From a virus: DNA of 20,843 nt. The notes beneath the pieces are model-generated. The model saw only the letters and a list, made by a program, of their open reading frames with translations, was not told where the DNA came from and ran no database searches. Position 1 is the stretch's first letter. Each line of letters opens with the position of its first letter. The translations under genes and the position numbers were made by a program. The stretch is taken from positions 1 through 20,843 of the IMG/VR virus record IMGVR_UViG_3300044732_002913; one strand, given 5' to 3'. Shown here one piece after another: positions 13,245-20,843 of the stretch.

Positions 13245-15197
13245 ATGAGTGATAATGTGAAAAATTTATCTTTCCCAGAGCCGCAGTTAATTGAGGGTTC
13301 TGTGGCTGTTGGAAAGAAAGGTATAGAAATTGCAGCCGCCTCTCGTGGCGAGGTAACTACTACCAACCGTAGAAATGCAGCTTCCACTATTTCCCGTACT
13401 GACAAATATGCAAATATAGAAGGCGGCGTAATTCCTTTCGCTTATGGTGGCGCACTTGGTAAGTACTCGTCCACAATAAGTATTAGAGATGCTATTATAT
13501 TGTGCCAAAAAGCTTATTATAATTTTTCAATCTTCAGAAATACGATTGATTTGATGACAGATTTTACTTGTTCGTCGATATATTTCACTGGCGGAAACTC
13601 TCAATCATTAAAGTTTTTTAAGGCTTGGGGAGAGAGGGTTAACCTATGGAAACTGCAGGACATGTTTTTTAGGGAGTTTTTCCGCAGCGGTAACGTCTTT
13701 TTGTATAGATTAAATGCAGAGTTTAGTAAAGATGATATGATGTTAATCAGCGAGATAACCGCCGCTGAAAATCAAGATATACCTATAAGATACATCGTAC
13801 TAAACCCAGCAGATATCCAGTCTATTGGTTCTGCATCTTTTGTTAGTCCGCGCTATGTAAAAGTGCTAAATGATTTTGAAATTCAAGTAATGACCAATCC
13901 TCAAACTGATGAGGACAAAGAGCTAGCAAAAAGAATCCAAGAATTTGGAGAGATACGCCAAGGCGGAAAAATGAACCAAGCTAACCAGTTCTTGGTATTT
14001 AATTTAGATCCAAATCGCGTAAAGGCAGTGTTTTATAAGAAGCAAGATTACGAGCCATTTAGTGTTCCAATGGGTTTCCCAGTTCTTGAAGATATTAACT
14101 GGAAACAGGAATTAAAAAATATTGACATGGCTATTGGCCGTACTGTACAGCAAGCAATATTGCTTGTTACAATGGGAAACGACGAAGTAGGAATGCCAAG
14201 CAAAGAACAGATCGTAAACCTAAGAAAGATTTTTGAAAACGAGAGTGTTGGCCGTATATTGGTAACTGATTATACTACTAATATAAAGTTTGTCATACCA
14301 GAAATTGGACAAATTTTAGACCCTAAAAAATATGAAGTAGTTGATAGAGATATCAGATACGGATTAAATAATGTTCTAGTTGGCGATGAAAAATACTCAA
14401 ATACTAGTACAAAAGTTGAAGTTTTCTTATCAAGATTAAAGCATGCCAGAGAAGCATTTTTAAATCAATTCCTTATTCCTGAAATGAAGGATATCAGCAA
14501 AAAGTTAGGATTTAAGTCAATGCCAACAGCTAGATTTACAGATGCTGATTTTAGAGATGACGCAAACCTTACGCGCATATATACAAGACTTGTGGAACTT
14601 GGTGCATTAACGCCAGAAGAAGGTATGACTGCTATTCAAACGGGTAGACTGCCACTTCCAGAAGAAAGCGTGGAATCTCAGAAAAAATTTGTAGAACTTC
14701 AAGATGAGGGTCTTTATCAGCCATTACTAAATAAAGTTCCACAGCCTAGTTCTGGAGACAGTAAGCCAGAAGAAAAAAAGCCTAAAACACCTAACAATAT
14801 GCCGGGTAGACCAGTTGGAACAGGAACTCCAAAAACTGTAAATAGAATCGGCAAAATTGGCGGAAGTGACGAGGAAAAGCCACAGCCGAAATTAAGTGCT
14901 AAAAAATTAGCTGAAAATTTGGTTAAGTTTGATTCACTTATTTCCAATATCGAAGAATCATTGAAAAAATCTTACAATAAGAATAGACTGTCCAAAGATC
15001 AGAAAGGCATTATTAAGGAAGTTGCTGAAACAATAGCAACAAACGAAACTCCTGATAAATGGAACGAGAGTATTGCCTCTTATATAAACAGTCCAGTTAA
15101 AGTTACTGATAATATGTCTAAAGTAGATGAGATATCTGAGAAGCATTCAGTTGATCGCAAAACAGCTATCCTACTATTGCATAGTGAAATAGAATAG
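13245..15197 (+). CDS. portal protein, 650 aa
   Basis: The dodecameric ring at the head vertex through which DNA passes and to which terminase and neck dock. Support: position right after the terminase, length, and a portal-like body with DLMTDFTCSSIYFTG, FREFFRSGNVFLYRL and RYIVLNPADI (about residues 100-190), a wing/stem region to about 420, and a glutamate-rich helical part. The tail from about 500 is a proline/lysine linker (PEEKKPKTPNNMPGRPVG) followed by a basic helical extension. This is an unusually long C-terminus that could act in head assembly. The leader lacks a Shine-Dalgarno sequence but carries the TTCGGTGTAA motif. Confidence 0.85.
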   Translation: MSDNVKNLSFPEPQLIEGSVAVGKKGIEIAAASRGEVTTTNRRNAASTISRTDKYANIEGGVIPFAYGGALGKYSSTISIRDAIILCQKAYYNFSIFRNTIDLMTDFTCSSIYFTGGNSQSLKFFKAWGERVNLWKLQDMFFREFFRSGNVFLYRLNAEFSKDDMMLISEITAAENQDIPIRYIVLNPADIQSIGSASFVSPRYVKVLNDFEIQVMTNPQTDEDKELAKRIQEFGEIRQGGKMNQANQFLVFNLDPNRVKAVFYKKQDYEPFSVPMGFPVLEDINWKQELKNIDMAIGRTVQQAILLVTMGNDEVGMPSKEQIVNLRKIFENESVGRILVTDYTTNIKFVIPEIGQILDPKKYEVVDRDIRYGLNNVLVGDEKYSNTSTKVEVFLSRLKHAREAFLNQFLIPEMKDISKKLGFKSMPTARFTDADFRDDANLTRIYTRLVELGALTPEEGMTAIQTGRLPLPEESVESQKKFVELQDEGLYQPLLNKVPQPSSGDSKPEEKKPKTPNNMPGRPVGTGTPKTVNRIGKIGGSDEEKPQPKLSAKKLAENLVKFDSLISNIEESLKKSYNKNRLSKDQKGIIKEVAETIATNETPDKWNESIASYINSPVKVTDNMSKVDEISEKHSVDRKTAILLLHSEIE

Positions 15198-15213
15198 TTG
15201 AAATTATCTATAT

Positions 15214-15224
15214 TATGTGTAAAT
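15214..15224 (+). promoter_or_regulatory. candidate phage promoter motif before the lysis cassette
   Basis: TATGTGTAAAT, seven bases from the end of TGTAAA to the ATG at 15231. Closely similar to 1753-1764 and 7971-7982. It would give a near-leaderless start for the lysis genes. Confidence 0.5.
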
Positions 15225-15230
15225 CATAAT

Positions 15231-15812
15231 ATGAGAGTAGTATTTAATTTTGTTTTATTTAGTATATTAGCATTAAGCGGTTGCACGGTTTATACCGAAA
15301 AACAAAGCGAAGCTGTCTCACAGTCTGTTTATGCTACAAAGGATTCTATTGATTTCGCAAGAATTGATTTAGCGGAATCATATATAAATGAGGCTACAAA
15401 ATTTATCAATCCTCCTAAAAAGAGAATACAGATAAACGCTATCTACCAAAAGCCTATATCTGTAAATGACTCAAAACAGAGAATTGTTATTGTTCCTGAG
15501 CAATACAAAAATGATAAAGTGGTTGTTGTTAACTCAACTGATTATAATGATCTTTTAAAAGACAAGGAAATTGCAGCAAGGCTTAAAAAAGATAATGAAG
15601 ATTTAACAAAAGCAAAAGAAGGCTTTGACAAAGAACTTCAAAAGCAAAAGGAAATGAGTGATAAAATGATCATTAAGCTAAACGAGCAACAGAAAACAAT
15701 TTTAAAACAAAGGCTTATGATTCTATGGGAAGGAATTATTATAGCAGTTCTAGTAGCGCTAATTGTTGGTTATATCTATATCAGAATGAATAGCGGGTTT
15801 AGATTATTTTAA
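15231..15812 (+). CDS. one-piece spanin (u-spanin-like lipoprotein), 193 aa
   Basis: N-terminal signal MRVVFNFVLFSILALSGC with a lipobox (L-S-G-C, cysteine 18) followed by Thr and Val, so not the Asp-2 inner-membrane retention signal. Then comes a periplasmic stretch with a charged helical coiled coil (about 100-160) and a C-terminal transmembrane helix (about 168-184) with a short basic end. Outer-membrane lipid anchor plus inner-membrane anchor in one chain is the plan of T1 gp11-type unimolecular spanins, which fuse the two membranes at the last step of lysis. It is followed directly by holin and endolysin genes. I use ATG 15231; an upstream TTG at 15198 would bury the signal peptide. Confidence 0.8.
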   Translation: MRVVFNFVLFSILALSGCTVYTEKQSEAVSQSVYATKDSIDFARIDLAESYINEATKFINPPKKRIQINAIYQKPISVNDSKQRIVIVPEQYKNDKVVVVNSTDYNDLLKDKEIAARLKKDNEDLTKAKEGFDKELQKQKEMSDKMIIKLNEQQKTILKQRLMILWEGIIIAVLVALIVGYIYIRMNSGFRLF

Positions 15813-15815
15813 AAA

Positions 15816-16247
15816 ATGCACCCATTTAGCAATATTATTTCGGTAGTAAAATCTGCTACTTCCTTTCTCGAAACTGGAAAGGCTCCGCCACACACTCCAC
15901 CTGATTTACAAAAGACAATGGAGGAGACAAACCATTTGTCATCCAAGAAATTCTTTATTATATTCACATCTGTTTTAATGCTTGCGGCGTTATATTATTC
16001 AAGTGTTGCCATTCTTTTGGCCATTAAGATGCCTGAGCATGTGTCGGCTTTTGTTACTCTCTTTACCAAGACTATAGAGATATTTGCCGTTATTATAGCT
16101 TCTTATCTCGGTGTTCAGGCTGCAGTTGAGTTAAGATACAATAGTGAGTCTAGTGCCAAACAAGAAATTACAGTCGAGAAAAAAGAGATAGTCTTAACAC
16201 ATAATACAAAAGAAGATGATTATGATATTTCGGAGGTAACAATATGA
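15816..16247 (+). CDS. holin-like two-helix membrane protein, 143 aa
   Basis: Two transmembrane helices at about 46-70 (KFFIIFTSVLMLAALYYSSV...) and 78-103 (TLFTKTIEIFAVIIASYLGV...), with a soluble N-terminus and a charged C-terminal tail (KEDDYDISEVTI). Both ends would be on the same, cytoplasmic, side, as in class II holins, though the soluble tails are longer than usual. It starts three bases after the spanin stop and overlaps the endolysin by ATGA, so function as the holin that times lysis is the best reading. It might instead be an antiholin or anchor for the endolysin. Confidence 0.7.
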   Translation: MHPFSNIISVVKSATSFLETGKAPPHTPPDLQKTMEETNHLSSKKFFIIFTSVLMLAALYYSSVAILLAIKMPEHVSAFVTLFTKTIEIFAVIIASYLGVQAAVELRYNSESSAKQEITVEKKEIVLTHNTKEDDYDISEVTI

Positions 16248-16858
16248 AGCAACCGTCACGCAAAGCCTTAGATTTAATTTTAAAGTATGAAGTCGGAGGT
16301 GGTAAATCTTACTACGAGAAGTTTTTAGCTAAGCCCACATGGCCCGGTGGCGCGAGTGGAATGACTCTTGGCATAGGTATTGATTGTGGTTATTATACTC
16401 CAGATGAACTGGAGAAGATATTTAAATTCTTACCTAAGAAACAGTTAGAAATTGTTAAAGGAGCTTCTGGTAAGAAAGGACAAGCTGGCAAGCAATATAC
16501 TAGCCAGCATAAAAATAGTGGCATCGTTGTAAGTTGGGATCAGGCTTTGGATGTATTTAATAGTCTTATTTGGTCGAAGTTTGCAAGACTGGCCGAAAGG
16601 GCATTTCCTAGTCTAGATGAGTTATGTGACGATGCTTATGGAGCTATTGTTTCATTAGTTTTTAACAGAGGTTCTTCATTAACAGGAGATAGTCGATTGG
16701 AGATGAGAAACATTAGGGTTCTTGTGCCAAAAAAGGACTACAAAGGTATCGCTAACGAGCTTCGTAAAATGAAAAGAATCTGGGAAGGCAAGGGGTTAGA
16801 CGGACTGCTTGAAAGAAGAGACGCTGAGGCTAAATTAGTAGAGTCTTGTGCAAAGTAA
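16244..16858 (+). CDS. endolysin (T4-lysozyme/pesticin-like muramidase), 204 aa
   Basis: Cleaves the peptidoglycan glycan strand. The catalytic region is visible as E16 (KYEVGGGKSYYEKF) followed by SGMTLGIGIDCGY (39-50), giving T41 and D47, the Glu-Asp-Thr arrangement of the phage lysozyme/pesticin superfamily. The rest (YGAIVSLVFNRGSSL, then LLERRDAEAKL near the end) matches the helical lobe and closing RR-x-AE motif seen in such muramidases. There is no signal peptide, so release needs the holin. The start is fixed by GGAGGT at 16232-16237, six bases upstream, and the ATGA overlap with the holin gene. Confidence 0.85.
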   Translation: MKQPSRKALDLILKYEVGGGKSYYEKFLAKPTWPGGASGMTLGIGIDCGYYTPDELEKIFKFLPKKQLEIVKGASGKKGQAGKQYTSQHKNSGIVVSWDQALDVFNSLIWSKFARLAERAFPSLDELCDDAYGAIVSLVFNRGSSLTGDSRLEMRNIRVLVPKKDYKGIANELRKMKRIWEGKGLDGLLERRDAEAKLVESCAK

Positions 16859-16897
16859 TTTTGCTTTTACTAGAGTAATAATTAATAATATAAATAT

Positions 16898-18610
16898 ATG
16901 AGAATAGAAAAACACAAAGAAGCTGGCTTTGATTATTCAGATTTAGAATACAGACCCGGCAGCAATACAAACTTATGTGCTTTTGAAGTATTAAAAAATG
17001 AAAACAAAGAGTTAATTGTGAATCATAAATTAAAAAATATTGCTCATATTGAAGTAGATAGTGTAAATTTTAACATGGATAAATTCAAATACCAAGCGAC
17101 CTTTGATGGCATTATAGTGCAAGCAATGGTGCCAATTGACGAAGATAAGTACTTAGCCGTAGCATCTATTGACCAACTAAAATCATATCTTCCACAAAAA
17201 GTTGATTTAGACGTAAACAAAGATTTAATGGGAGTGGCTTTTGATGCATTCGTTGTTAATCGTGGTAACAAGAATGGCCATGTTATTAGCACAGAAGTTG
17301 CTTTGTCAATGGTTGAGAATTTTATAAATAAACCATTTAATATAGAACACAATAGAAAAACTGTTGTTGGTTTTTGCACTGGTTATGGTTTTAGTGAATT
17401 TGGTACTAGTAACCCACTTACCCTTGAGGAAATTGTGGGAACTAACAAGCCTTTTAATGTTGTTCTTTCTGGTTACGTTTGGAAAATTGTTAACCCTGAG
17501 TTCGCTCAGGAGCTAGTTAAGAGTAGCGACCCAAGTTCTGATGAGTATTTATCTGTCAGCGCAAGTTGGGAGCTTGGATTCAATGAGTTCAATATTGCAA
17601 AGGGCAATAAAAATTTAGCAGATGCTTCTATTATAGAAGATGAAGATGAAATCTTAAATCTAAAAGATTCTCTAAAGGTTTTTGGTGGAAGAGGATCGGA
17701 CAAAGATGGTAATCTGCTTTTATTAAACTTACAAGGCAGTGTTCTACCATTAGGTATTGGTTTTACTAACAATCCAGCTGCAGACGTTAAAGGTGTTGTT
17801 ATATCTTATGATAAGCAAGAGGTAGAAATAGTAGAGGATGGTGCTACTAATAAAAATGAAAATCAATCTAATGAAATGAATAAAAAAAGTGTCTCTACTG
17901 AAAATAATGATGTAAAAAGTACTATGCAAATTAATAAGATTGAAGATATCACAGAAGATTCTATTAAAGAAGTCTCTGCAAGTGAAGTTCGTGAATTTAT
18001 TTCTAACCGTATTTCTGACCTTTCGAAAGATTGGCAGACCAAGGTAGAAGAAAAAGACAACGCAATTGTAAACGCTGAAGAAAAAATTAATATGCTAAAG
18101 GCCGACCTTGAAGCAATTAAGGCCGAAAGCGAGAAAGTTAAAGAAGAGTTTAACGCCATGCAGGAGTCAATCAAGGCTCAGGAAATCGAGGCCGCTTTCC
18201 AGCGTCGTATGTCACTTGTTGATGAGGAATTCAATCTTTCCAACGAAGATCGTGAAATTGTTGCAGAAGATTTACGCGCGATTGAAAACAATGAGTCGTT
18301 TGAAAAATGGTACAATAGATTTAGCACTATCGCTTCCGCTAAGAAAAAGCAAGCCAAGCAGGAAGTAGAAGTAAAAGCAAGCACAGAAATAGAAACAGTT
18401 GAGAAAGAAGTAGTTGTAGAAGAAAAGGTTGAAGAAGCTGTCGTTCTAGAAAAAGCAGAAGAGTCTGAAGAGAAAACTGTTGAAGACATCGTTTCCTCTG
18501 CGAAAGAAGAGAAAGAGACCATTCCAAACACTTCTAGCGCACAAGAAATTAGTCTAGTTGAAAAAATAAGTGCTGCTTTTAACAAAAACAGTGTAAAGAT
18601 CAACAGATAA
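16898..18610 (+). CDS. prohead protease fused to a scaffold domain, 570 aa
   Basis: The N-terminal half (about 50-300) looks like a phage prohead serine protease: NIEHNRKTVVGF gives a candidate catalytic His at 151, and DEYLSVSASWE gives Ser 219 or 221, spaced as in HK97-type (S78) enzymes. The C-terminal half is a Ser/Asn-rich linker (310-345), a coiled coil (about 370-435), a helical block with WYNRF, a Lys/Glu-rich acidic stretch (489-545) and a short basic end (KISAAFNKNSVKINR), the look of an internal scaffold. Protease-scaffold fusions are known in other phages. It would gather the capsid protein, then destroy itself on maturation. It lies between the lysis cassette and the capsid genes. 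Confidence 0.75.
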   Translation: MRIEKHKEAGFDYSDLEYRPGSNTNLCAFEVLKNENKELIVNHKLKNIAHIEVDSVNFNMDKFKYQATFDGIIVQAMVPIDEDKYLAVASIDQLKSYLPQKVDLDVNKDLMGVAFDAFVVNRGNKNGHVISTEVALSMVENFINKPFNIEHNRKTVVGFCTGYGFSEFGTSNPLTLEEIVGTNKPFNVVLSGYVWKIVNPEFAQELVKSSDPSSDEYLSVSASWELGFNEFNIAKGNKNLADASIIEDEDEILNLKDSLKVFGGRGSDKDGNLLLLNLQGSVLPLGIGFTNNPAADVKGVVISYDKQEVEIVEDGATNKNENQSNEMNKKSVSTENNDVKSTMQINKIEDITEDSIKEVSASEVREFISNRISDLSKDWQTKVEEKDNAIVNAEEKINMLKADLEAIKAESEKVKEEFNAMQESIKAQEIEAAFQRRMSLVDEEFNLSNEDREIVAEDLRAIENNESFEKWYNRFSTIASAKKKQAKQEVEVKASTEIETVEKEVVVEEKVEEAVVLEKAEESEEKTVEDIVSSAKEEKETIPNTSSAQEISLVEKISAAFNKNSVKINR

Positions 18611-18641
18611 TTATATCTAACAAAAATTTAAACAAAAACAT

Positions 18642-19178
18642 ATGAGTAACTTAAAACCATTCCGTGATTATAGTGAGCATGATGTTATTAACCTATTCGC
18701 TTTCTCCGGCGCCAGTGCTGATAAGGGCACTGTTGTCGTAGCTAATGGACAGGGCATTAACCTCAAAGACGCAACTTTAATTGATAACATTTCCCCTTAT
18801 GGAAATTCCGTTTCATCCCATCTTTCAGTACCTTGGACAGTGGTTCCAGCCGCTTCCGGTGCAGCAAAGAGCCAGATTGTTGGACTACTACTAAAAGACG
18901 TTCGCACTGTAGACGAAAACGGTGAGAGACTTCTATTCAATCCCCGCAAGGCGGCTGAGATGGATGTCGTCATCAGTGGTCAGGCAGCCCCCATTTTAAC
19001 AAATGGCATCGTTCTATTCAGTGGTATCGTTGGAAACCCCGGTTATGGCAGTGGAGCAGCAGTCTCCGATGCTGGTAACGGTGATCTAAAGGTTGTCGCT
19101 TATGGAAGCGCTACCGTTGGTAAGTTCCTAGGGCCTAAGAACGACGAAGGATACGCTCTTCTAAAAATCGAGCTATAA
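18642..19178 (+). CDS. putative head decoration protein, 178 aa
   Basis: A compact, beta-rich, Gly/Ala/Val-rich protein starting MSNLKPFRDYSEHDVINLFA, with strands such as GTVVVANGQG, NGIVLFSGIVGNPGYG and GYALLKIEL. It lies 18 bases before the major capsid gene and shares its codon style (many CTA, GGA, TCC), pointing to similarly high expression. Size and position match capsid-stabilising decoration proteins, which bind the mature shell. It has no cysteine, no signal and no membrane segment. The assignment is from position and composition; no sequence motif proves it. Confidence 0.65.
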   Translation: MSNLKPFRDYSEHDVINLFAFSGASADKGTVVVANGQGINLKDATLIDNISPYGNSVSSHLSVPWTVVPAASGAAKSQIVGLLLKDVRTVDENGERLLFNPRKAAEMDVVISGQAAPILTNGIVLFSGIVGNPGYGSGAAVSDAGNGDLKVVAYGSATVGKFLGPKNDEGYALLKIEL

Positions 19179-19196
19179 TATTAATATTTTAAAAAC

Positions 19197-20306
19197 ATGA
19201 AAATTCAATTCGAAAAAAATCCAGAACAGGTTGAACTAATCAAGGCTTTAGCCTCTGATAACAAGTCAACAGCACTAGAGGCACAAGAGGCCTTTGCTGC
19301 TTTCATCAGTCAGGTAGTACAGCAGGTGCTTCTACAGACTGGCACAGCTACCAGTATTTATCGTGATATCGAGTTTGATGAAGACGATTCTCCATCAATT
19401 CCTTTAGATCTATACTATGGAGCACAAGAGGGAACAATCAGTGTATGGAGCCAGACAGTTGGCGGTGGTCTACCAACAAACTTCGTACAGGGAACTCAAG
19501 AGATGAAGATCAGTACCTATCGTTTAGATAGTGCTATCTCCATGGAAAAGCGTTATGTTCGCAGAGCACGTCTAGACGTTGTTGCTGCTGGACTAGAGCG
19601 TATGGCCAATGAGTTGCTTGTTAAGCAGGAGCGTAATGCATGGGCAGTCGTTCTTAAGGCTCTAGCCGAGGCTCAAACACAGTCTCAGAAACACGTTATT
19701 CGTGCCGGAACAGCTGGAACTTATCAGCTAGACGACATGAACAAGCTATGGACACTAGTTCGTAGATTAAACGCCGCTTACACAGGTGGAACTCCTTCCG
19801 CGCTACAGAGCCGTGGATTAACTGACATCTTCGTAAGTCCAGAAATCAAGGAGCAGATCCGTGGTTTTGCTTACAATCCAATGAACACACGTGCTGGTTC
19901 AGTCGGAACAACTCAGAGTAACACTTCCCTAGCTCTTCCTGATAGTATCCGTGAGGAAATCTATCGTAGTGCAGGAACAAGTGAGATCTTTGGAGTAACT
20001 ATCCATGAGCTATTAGAACTAGGTGTTGGACGTAAGTACAACGATCTATTCTCAGCTTTCGCTGGTGGTACATCATACGGTGGAAGTAGCTTCAACGGAT
20101 CCACAAGTCAGATCCTTATTGGTGTGGATTCCACACGTAACGCCCTACTACGCCCCGTCTCTATCCAGAGCGAGACACGTGGACAGGTTAAGGTTCTTCC
20201 TGATGATCAGTTCCTAGCCCGTAGTCAGAAGGTCGGCTTCTACAGTTATGTTGAAGAGGGCCGTGTAGTAACTGACGCTCGTGCAGTCTGTGGTTTAATC
20301 GTATAA
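19197..20306 (+). CDS. major capsid protein (HK97-fold type), 369 aa
   Basis: Shell subunit. Support: position after protease-scaffold and decoration genes, length, strong codon bias unlike the flanking AT-rich genes, and a typical layout with a helical N-terminus (1-50), YRDIEFDEDDSPSIPLDLYY, then a helix-rich domain with RYVRRARLDVVAAGLERMAN and LLVKQERNAWAVVLKAL (about 122-165, resembling the spine helix), and a beta-rich C-terminal domain. The leader is AATATTAATATTTTAAAAAC without a Shine-Dalgarno sequence. A strong terminator follows 24 bases after the stop. Confidence 0.85.
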   Translation: MKIQFEKNPEQVELIKALASDNKSTALEAQEAFAAFISQVVQQVLLQTGTATSIYRDIEFDEDDSPSIPLDLYYGAQEGTISVWSQTVGGGLPTNFVQGTQEMKISTYRLDSAISMEKRYVRRARLDVVAAGLERMANELLVKQERNAWAVVLKALAEAQTQSQKHVIRAGTAGTYQLDDMNKLWTLVRRLNAAYTGGTPSALQSRGLTDIFVSPEIKEQIRGFAYNPMNTRAGSVGTTQSNTSLALPDSIREEIYRSAGTSEIFGVTIHELLELGVGRKYNDLFSAFAGGTSYGGSSFNGSTSQILIGVDSTRNALLRPVSIQSETRGQVKVLPDDQFLARSQKVGFYSYVEEGRVVTDARAVCGLIV

Positions 20307-20330
20307 TACGAATTAAATAACTAATTAAGA

Positions 20331-20360
20331 AAAGCCGCCAGAAATGGCGGCTTTTTCTTT
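20331..20360 (+). terminator. rho-independent terminator after the capsid gene
   Basis: AAAGCCGCCA, GAAA tetraloop, TGGCGGCTTT, then TTCTTT. A ten-base-pair perfect stem, the strongest terminator in the window. It ends the head-gene transcript. Because the A-run mirrors the T-run it may also work leftward. Confidence 0.93.
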
Positions 20361-20404
20361 TGTAATTAAAATTGATAATTAATACTGCTAATTTAATAAT
20401 CTAT

Positions 20405-20779
20405 ATGAGTAAGACTAAAAAGAAATCATTAAAGTTAGAAGTGCAGGCGCAACTAGATGGCAAATGTGATGATAAGCCGCAAGTGCAGATTGCTGGTTCT
20501 CTGGATTCAATAATGGGAGAATGCTTATCTTTGTATTCGGTTAGAAATATAGAAGACTATAAAAATCAGATTTCTGAAATGAATCAGACTGACTTGCAAA
20601 CACATGCATATAAGATTGGCTTGGTTCCAATAGAAGATCGTCGTGTTTTGATTTCTAGACTATGTACAGAATTTGAGCGTTGGAACACACGCATGTCTCC
20701 ACATGATGTTGGTGGCCTAACAAAGACAATCAATGATATTGACAATCGGGCGCAAAAGATATTAAGAGAAGGCGCGTAA
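20405..20779 (+). CDS. unrecognised protein after the capsid gene, 124 aa
   Basis: Starts MSKTKKKSLKLEVQAQLDGK; lysine-rich N-terminus (1-12), then an acidic helical body with LYSVRNIEDYKNQISEMNQT and ending DIDNRAQKILREGA. I use ATG 20405 rather than 20372 because the earlier one lies just after the terminator and adds a hydrophobic stretch not in keeping with the rest. Genes at this place often encode head-completion or neck proteins, but no motif supports that choice. No Shine-Dalgarno sequence. Confidence 0.65.
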   Translation: MSKTKKKSLKLEVQAQLDGKCDDKPQVQIAGSLDSIMGECLSLYSVRNIEDYKNQISEMNQTDLQTHAYKIGLVPIEDRRVLISRLCTEFERWNTRMSPHDVGGLTKTINDIDNRAQKILREGA

Positions 20780-20790
20780 CATATTCTATA

Positions 20791-20800
20791 TTCGGTGTAA
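20791..20800 (+). promoter_or_regulatory. candidate phage promoter motif before the last gene
   Basis: TTCGGTGTAA, identical to 13215-13224. The end of TGTAAA lies seven bases before the GTG start at 20809, the same spacing as at 15231. Confidence 0.45.
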
Positions 20801-20808
20801 AATAGTAT

Positions 20809-20843
20809 GTGAGCAATAATTACTTCTACGACTTTGTAAATAG
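20809..20843 (+). CDS. 5' end of a gene cut by the window edge
   Basis: Eleven codons from a GTG start (MSNNYFYDFVN) before the end of the window. GTG is chosen because the overlapping ATG meets a stop at once and because the promoter-like motif is spaced as at other genes. Nothing can be said of the product; by position a further virion gene. Confidence 0.45.
   Translation, partial: MSNNYFYDFVN

Noticed and set aside
15198-15230. TTG start extending the spanin upstream
   Set aside because: It would place eleven extra residues before the signal peptide and put the TATGTGTAAAT motif inside the gene.
16889-16896. TATAAATA, the T4 late promoter octamer, before the protease gene
   Set aside because: It ends one base before the ATG, so transcription would start inside the gene, and it is not repeated before other late genes. 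It is expected by chance in such AT-rich leaders.
16861-16897. Terminator after the endolysin gene
   Set aside because: The stretch is AT-rich but has no stable stem; expression probably continues into the protease gene.
1-20843. tRNA or rRNA genes
   Set aside because: I saw no cloverleaf-like arrangement with a GTTCRAxxC-type T-loop in any intergenic stretch. A covariance-model scan would be decisive.

Overview
The window is most likely part of the genome of a tailed, double-stranded DNA bacteriophage (Caudoviricetes). The right two thirds carry an ordered head-morphogenesis module: terminase large subunit, portal, maturation protease/scaffold, a decoration-type protein and an HK97-like major capsid protein, with a three-gene lysis cassette between portal and protease. 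The lysis cassette contains a lipoprotein with a C-terminal membrane anchor (a one-piece spanin), which implies a host with an outer membrane. The host genus cannot be named from the sequence. Most of the DNA is AT-rich. The first 1.4 kb and the two repeat-protein genes are visibly richer in GC.

Layout. Bases 1-1395 hold a run of nine very short minus-strand genes (19-56 residues where complete), two or three of them membrane peptides. They are tightly packed and in places overlap by ATGA or TAATG. Four of these genes are preceded by a sigma70-like promoter whose -10 box ends only 6-7 bases before the start codon. Bases 1396-1785 contain no gene and include hairpins, a short direct repeat and a low-complexity tract; this is where transcription diverges. 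Bases 1786-4763 hold two paralogous surface-type proteins built from 23-residue repeats, with a 69-residue gene between them. Bases 4776-7917 hold accessory genes on both strands: a small basic protein, a zinc-knuckle protein, a small heat-shock protein, a calcineurin-like phosphoesterase, a PhoH-type ATPase and an HExxH metalloprotein whose stop overlaps that of PhoH.

From 7998 to the end everything is on the plus strand. It starts with a zinc-ribbon protein, then a sigma factor with a four-cysteine insert, an unrecognised helical protein, a C2H2-ERCC4 nuclease and the terminase. Next come the portal, then u-spanin, holin and endolysin, then protease-scaffold, decoration protein and major capsid protein. 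The capsid gene is closed by a strong intrinsic terminator at 20331-20360. An unrecognised gene and the first codons of another follow.

How the parts may work together. The sigma factor is a good candidate to read a recurrent motif (TATGTGTAAWT / TTCGGTGTAA) that lies just upstream of several gene groups, including the portal and the last gene. Genes next to this motif lack a Shine-Dalgarno sequence, whereas several genes inside overlapping operons (9245, 11306, 16244) have one. The terminase and the ERCC4 nuclease overlap by four bases, suggesting that branched DNA is resolved as it is packaged. The repeat proteins look like exchangeable host-surface binding modules. Assignments rest on motifs visible in the translations; no database search was possible.
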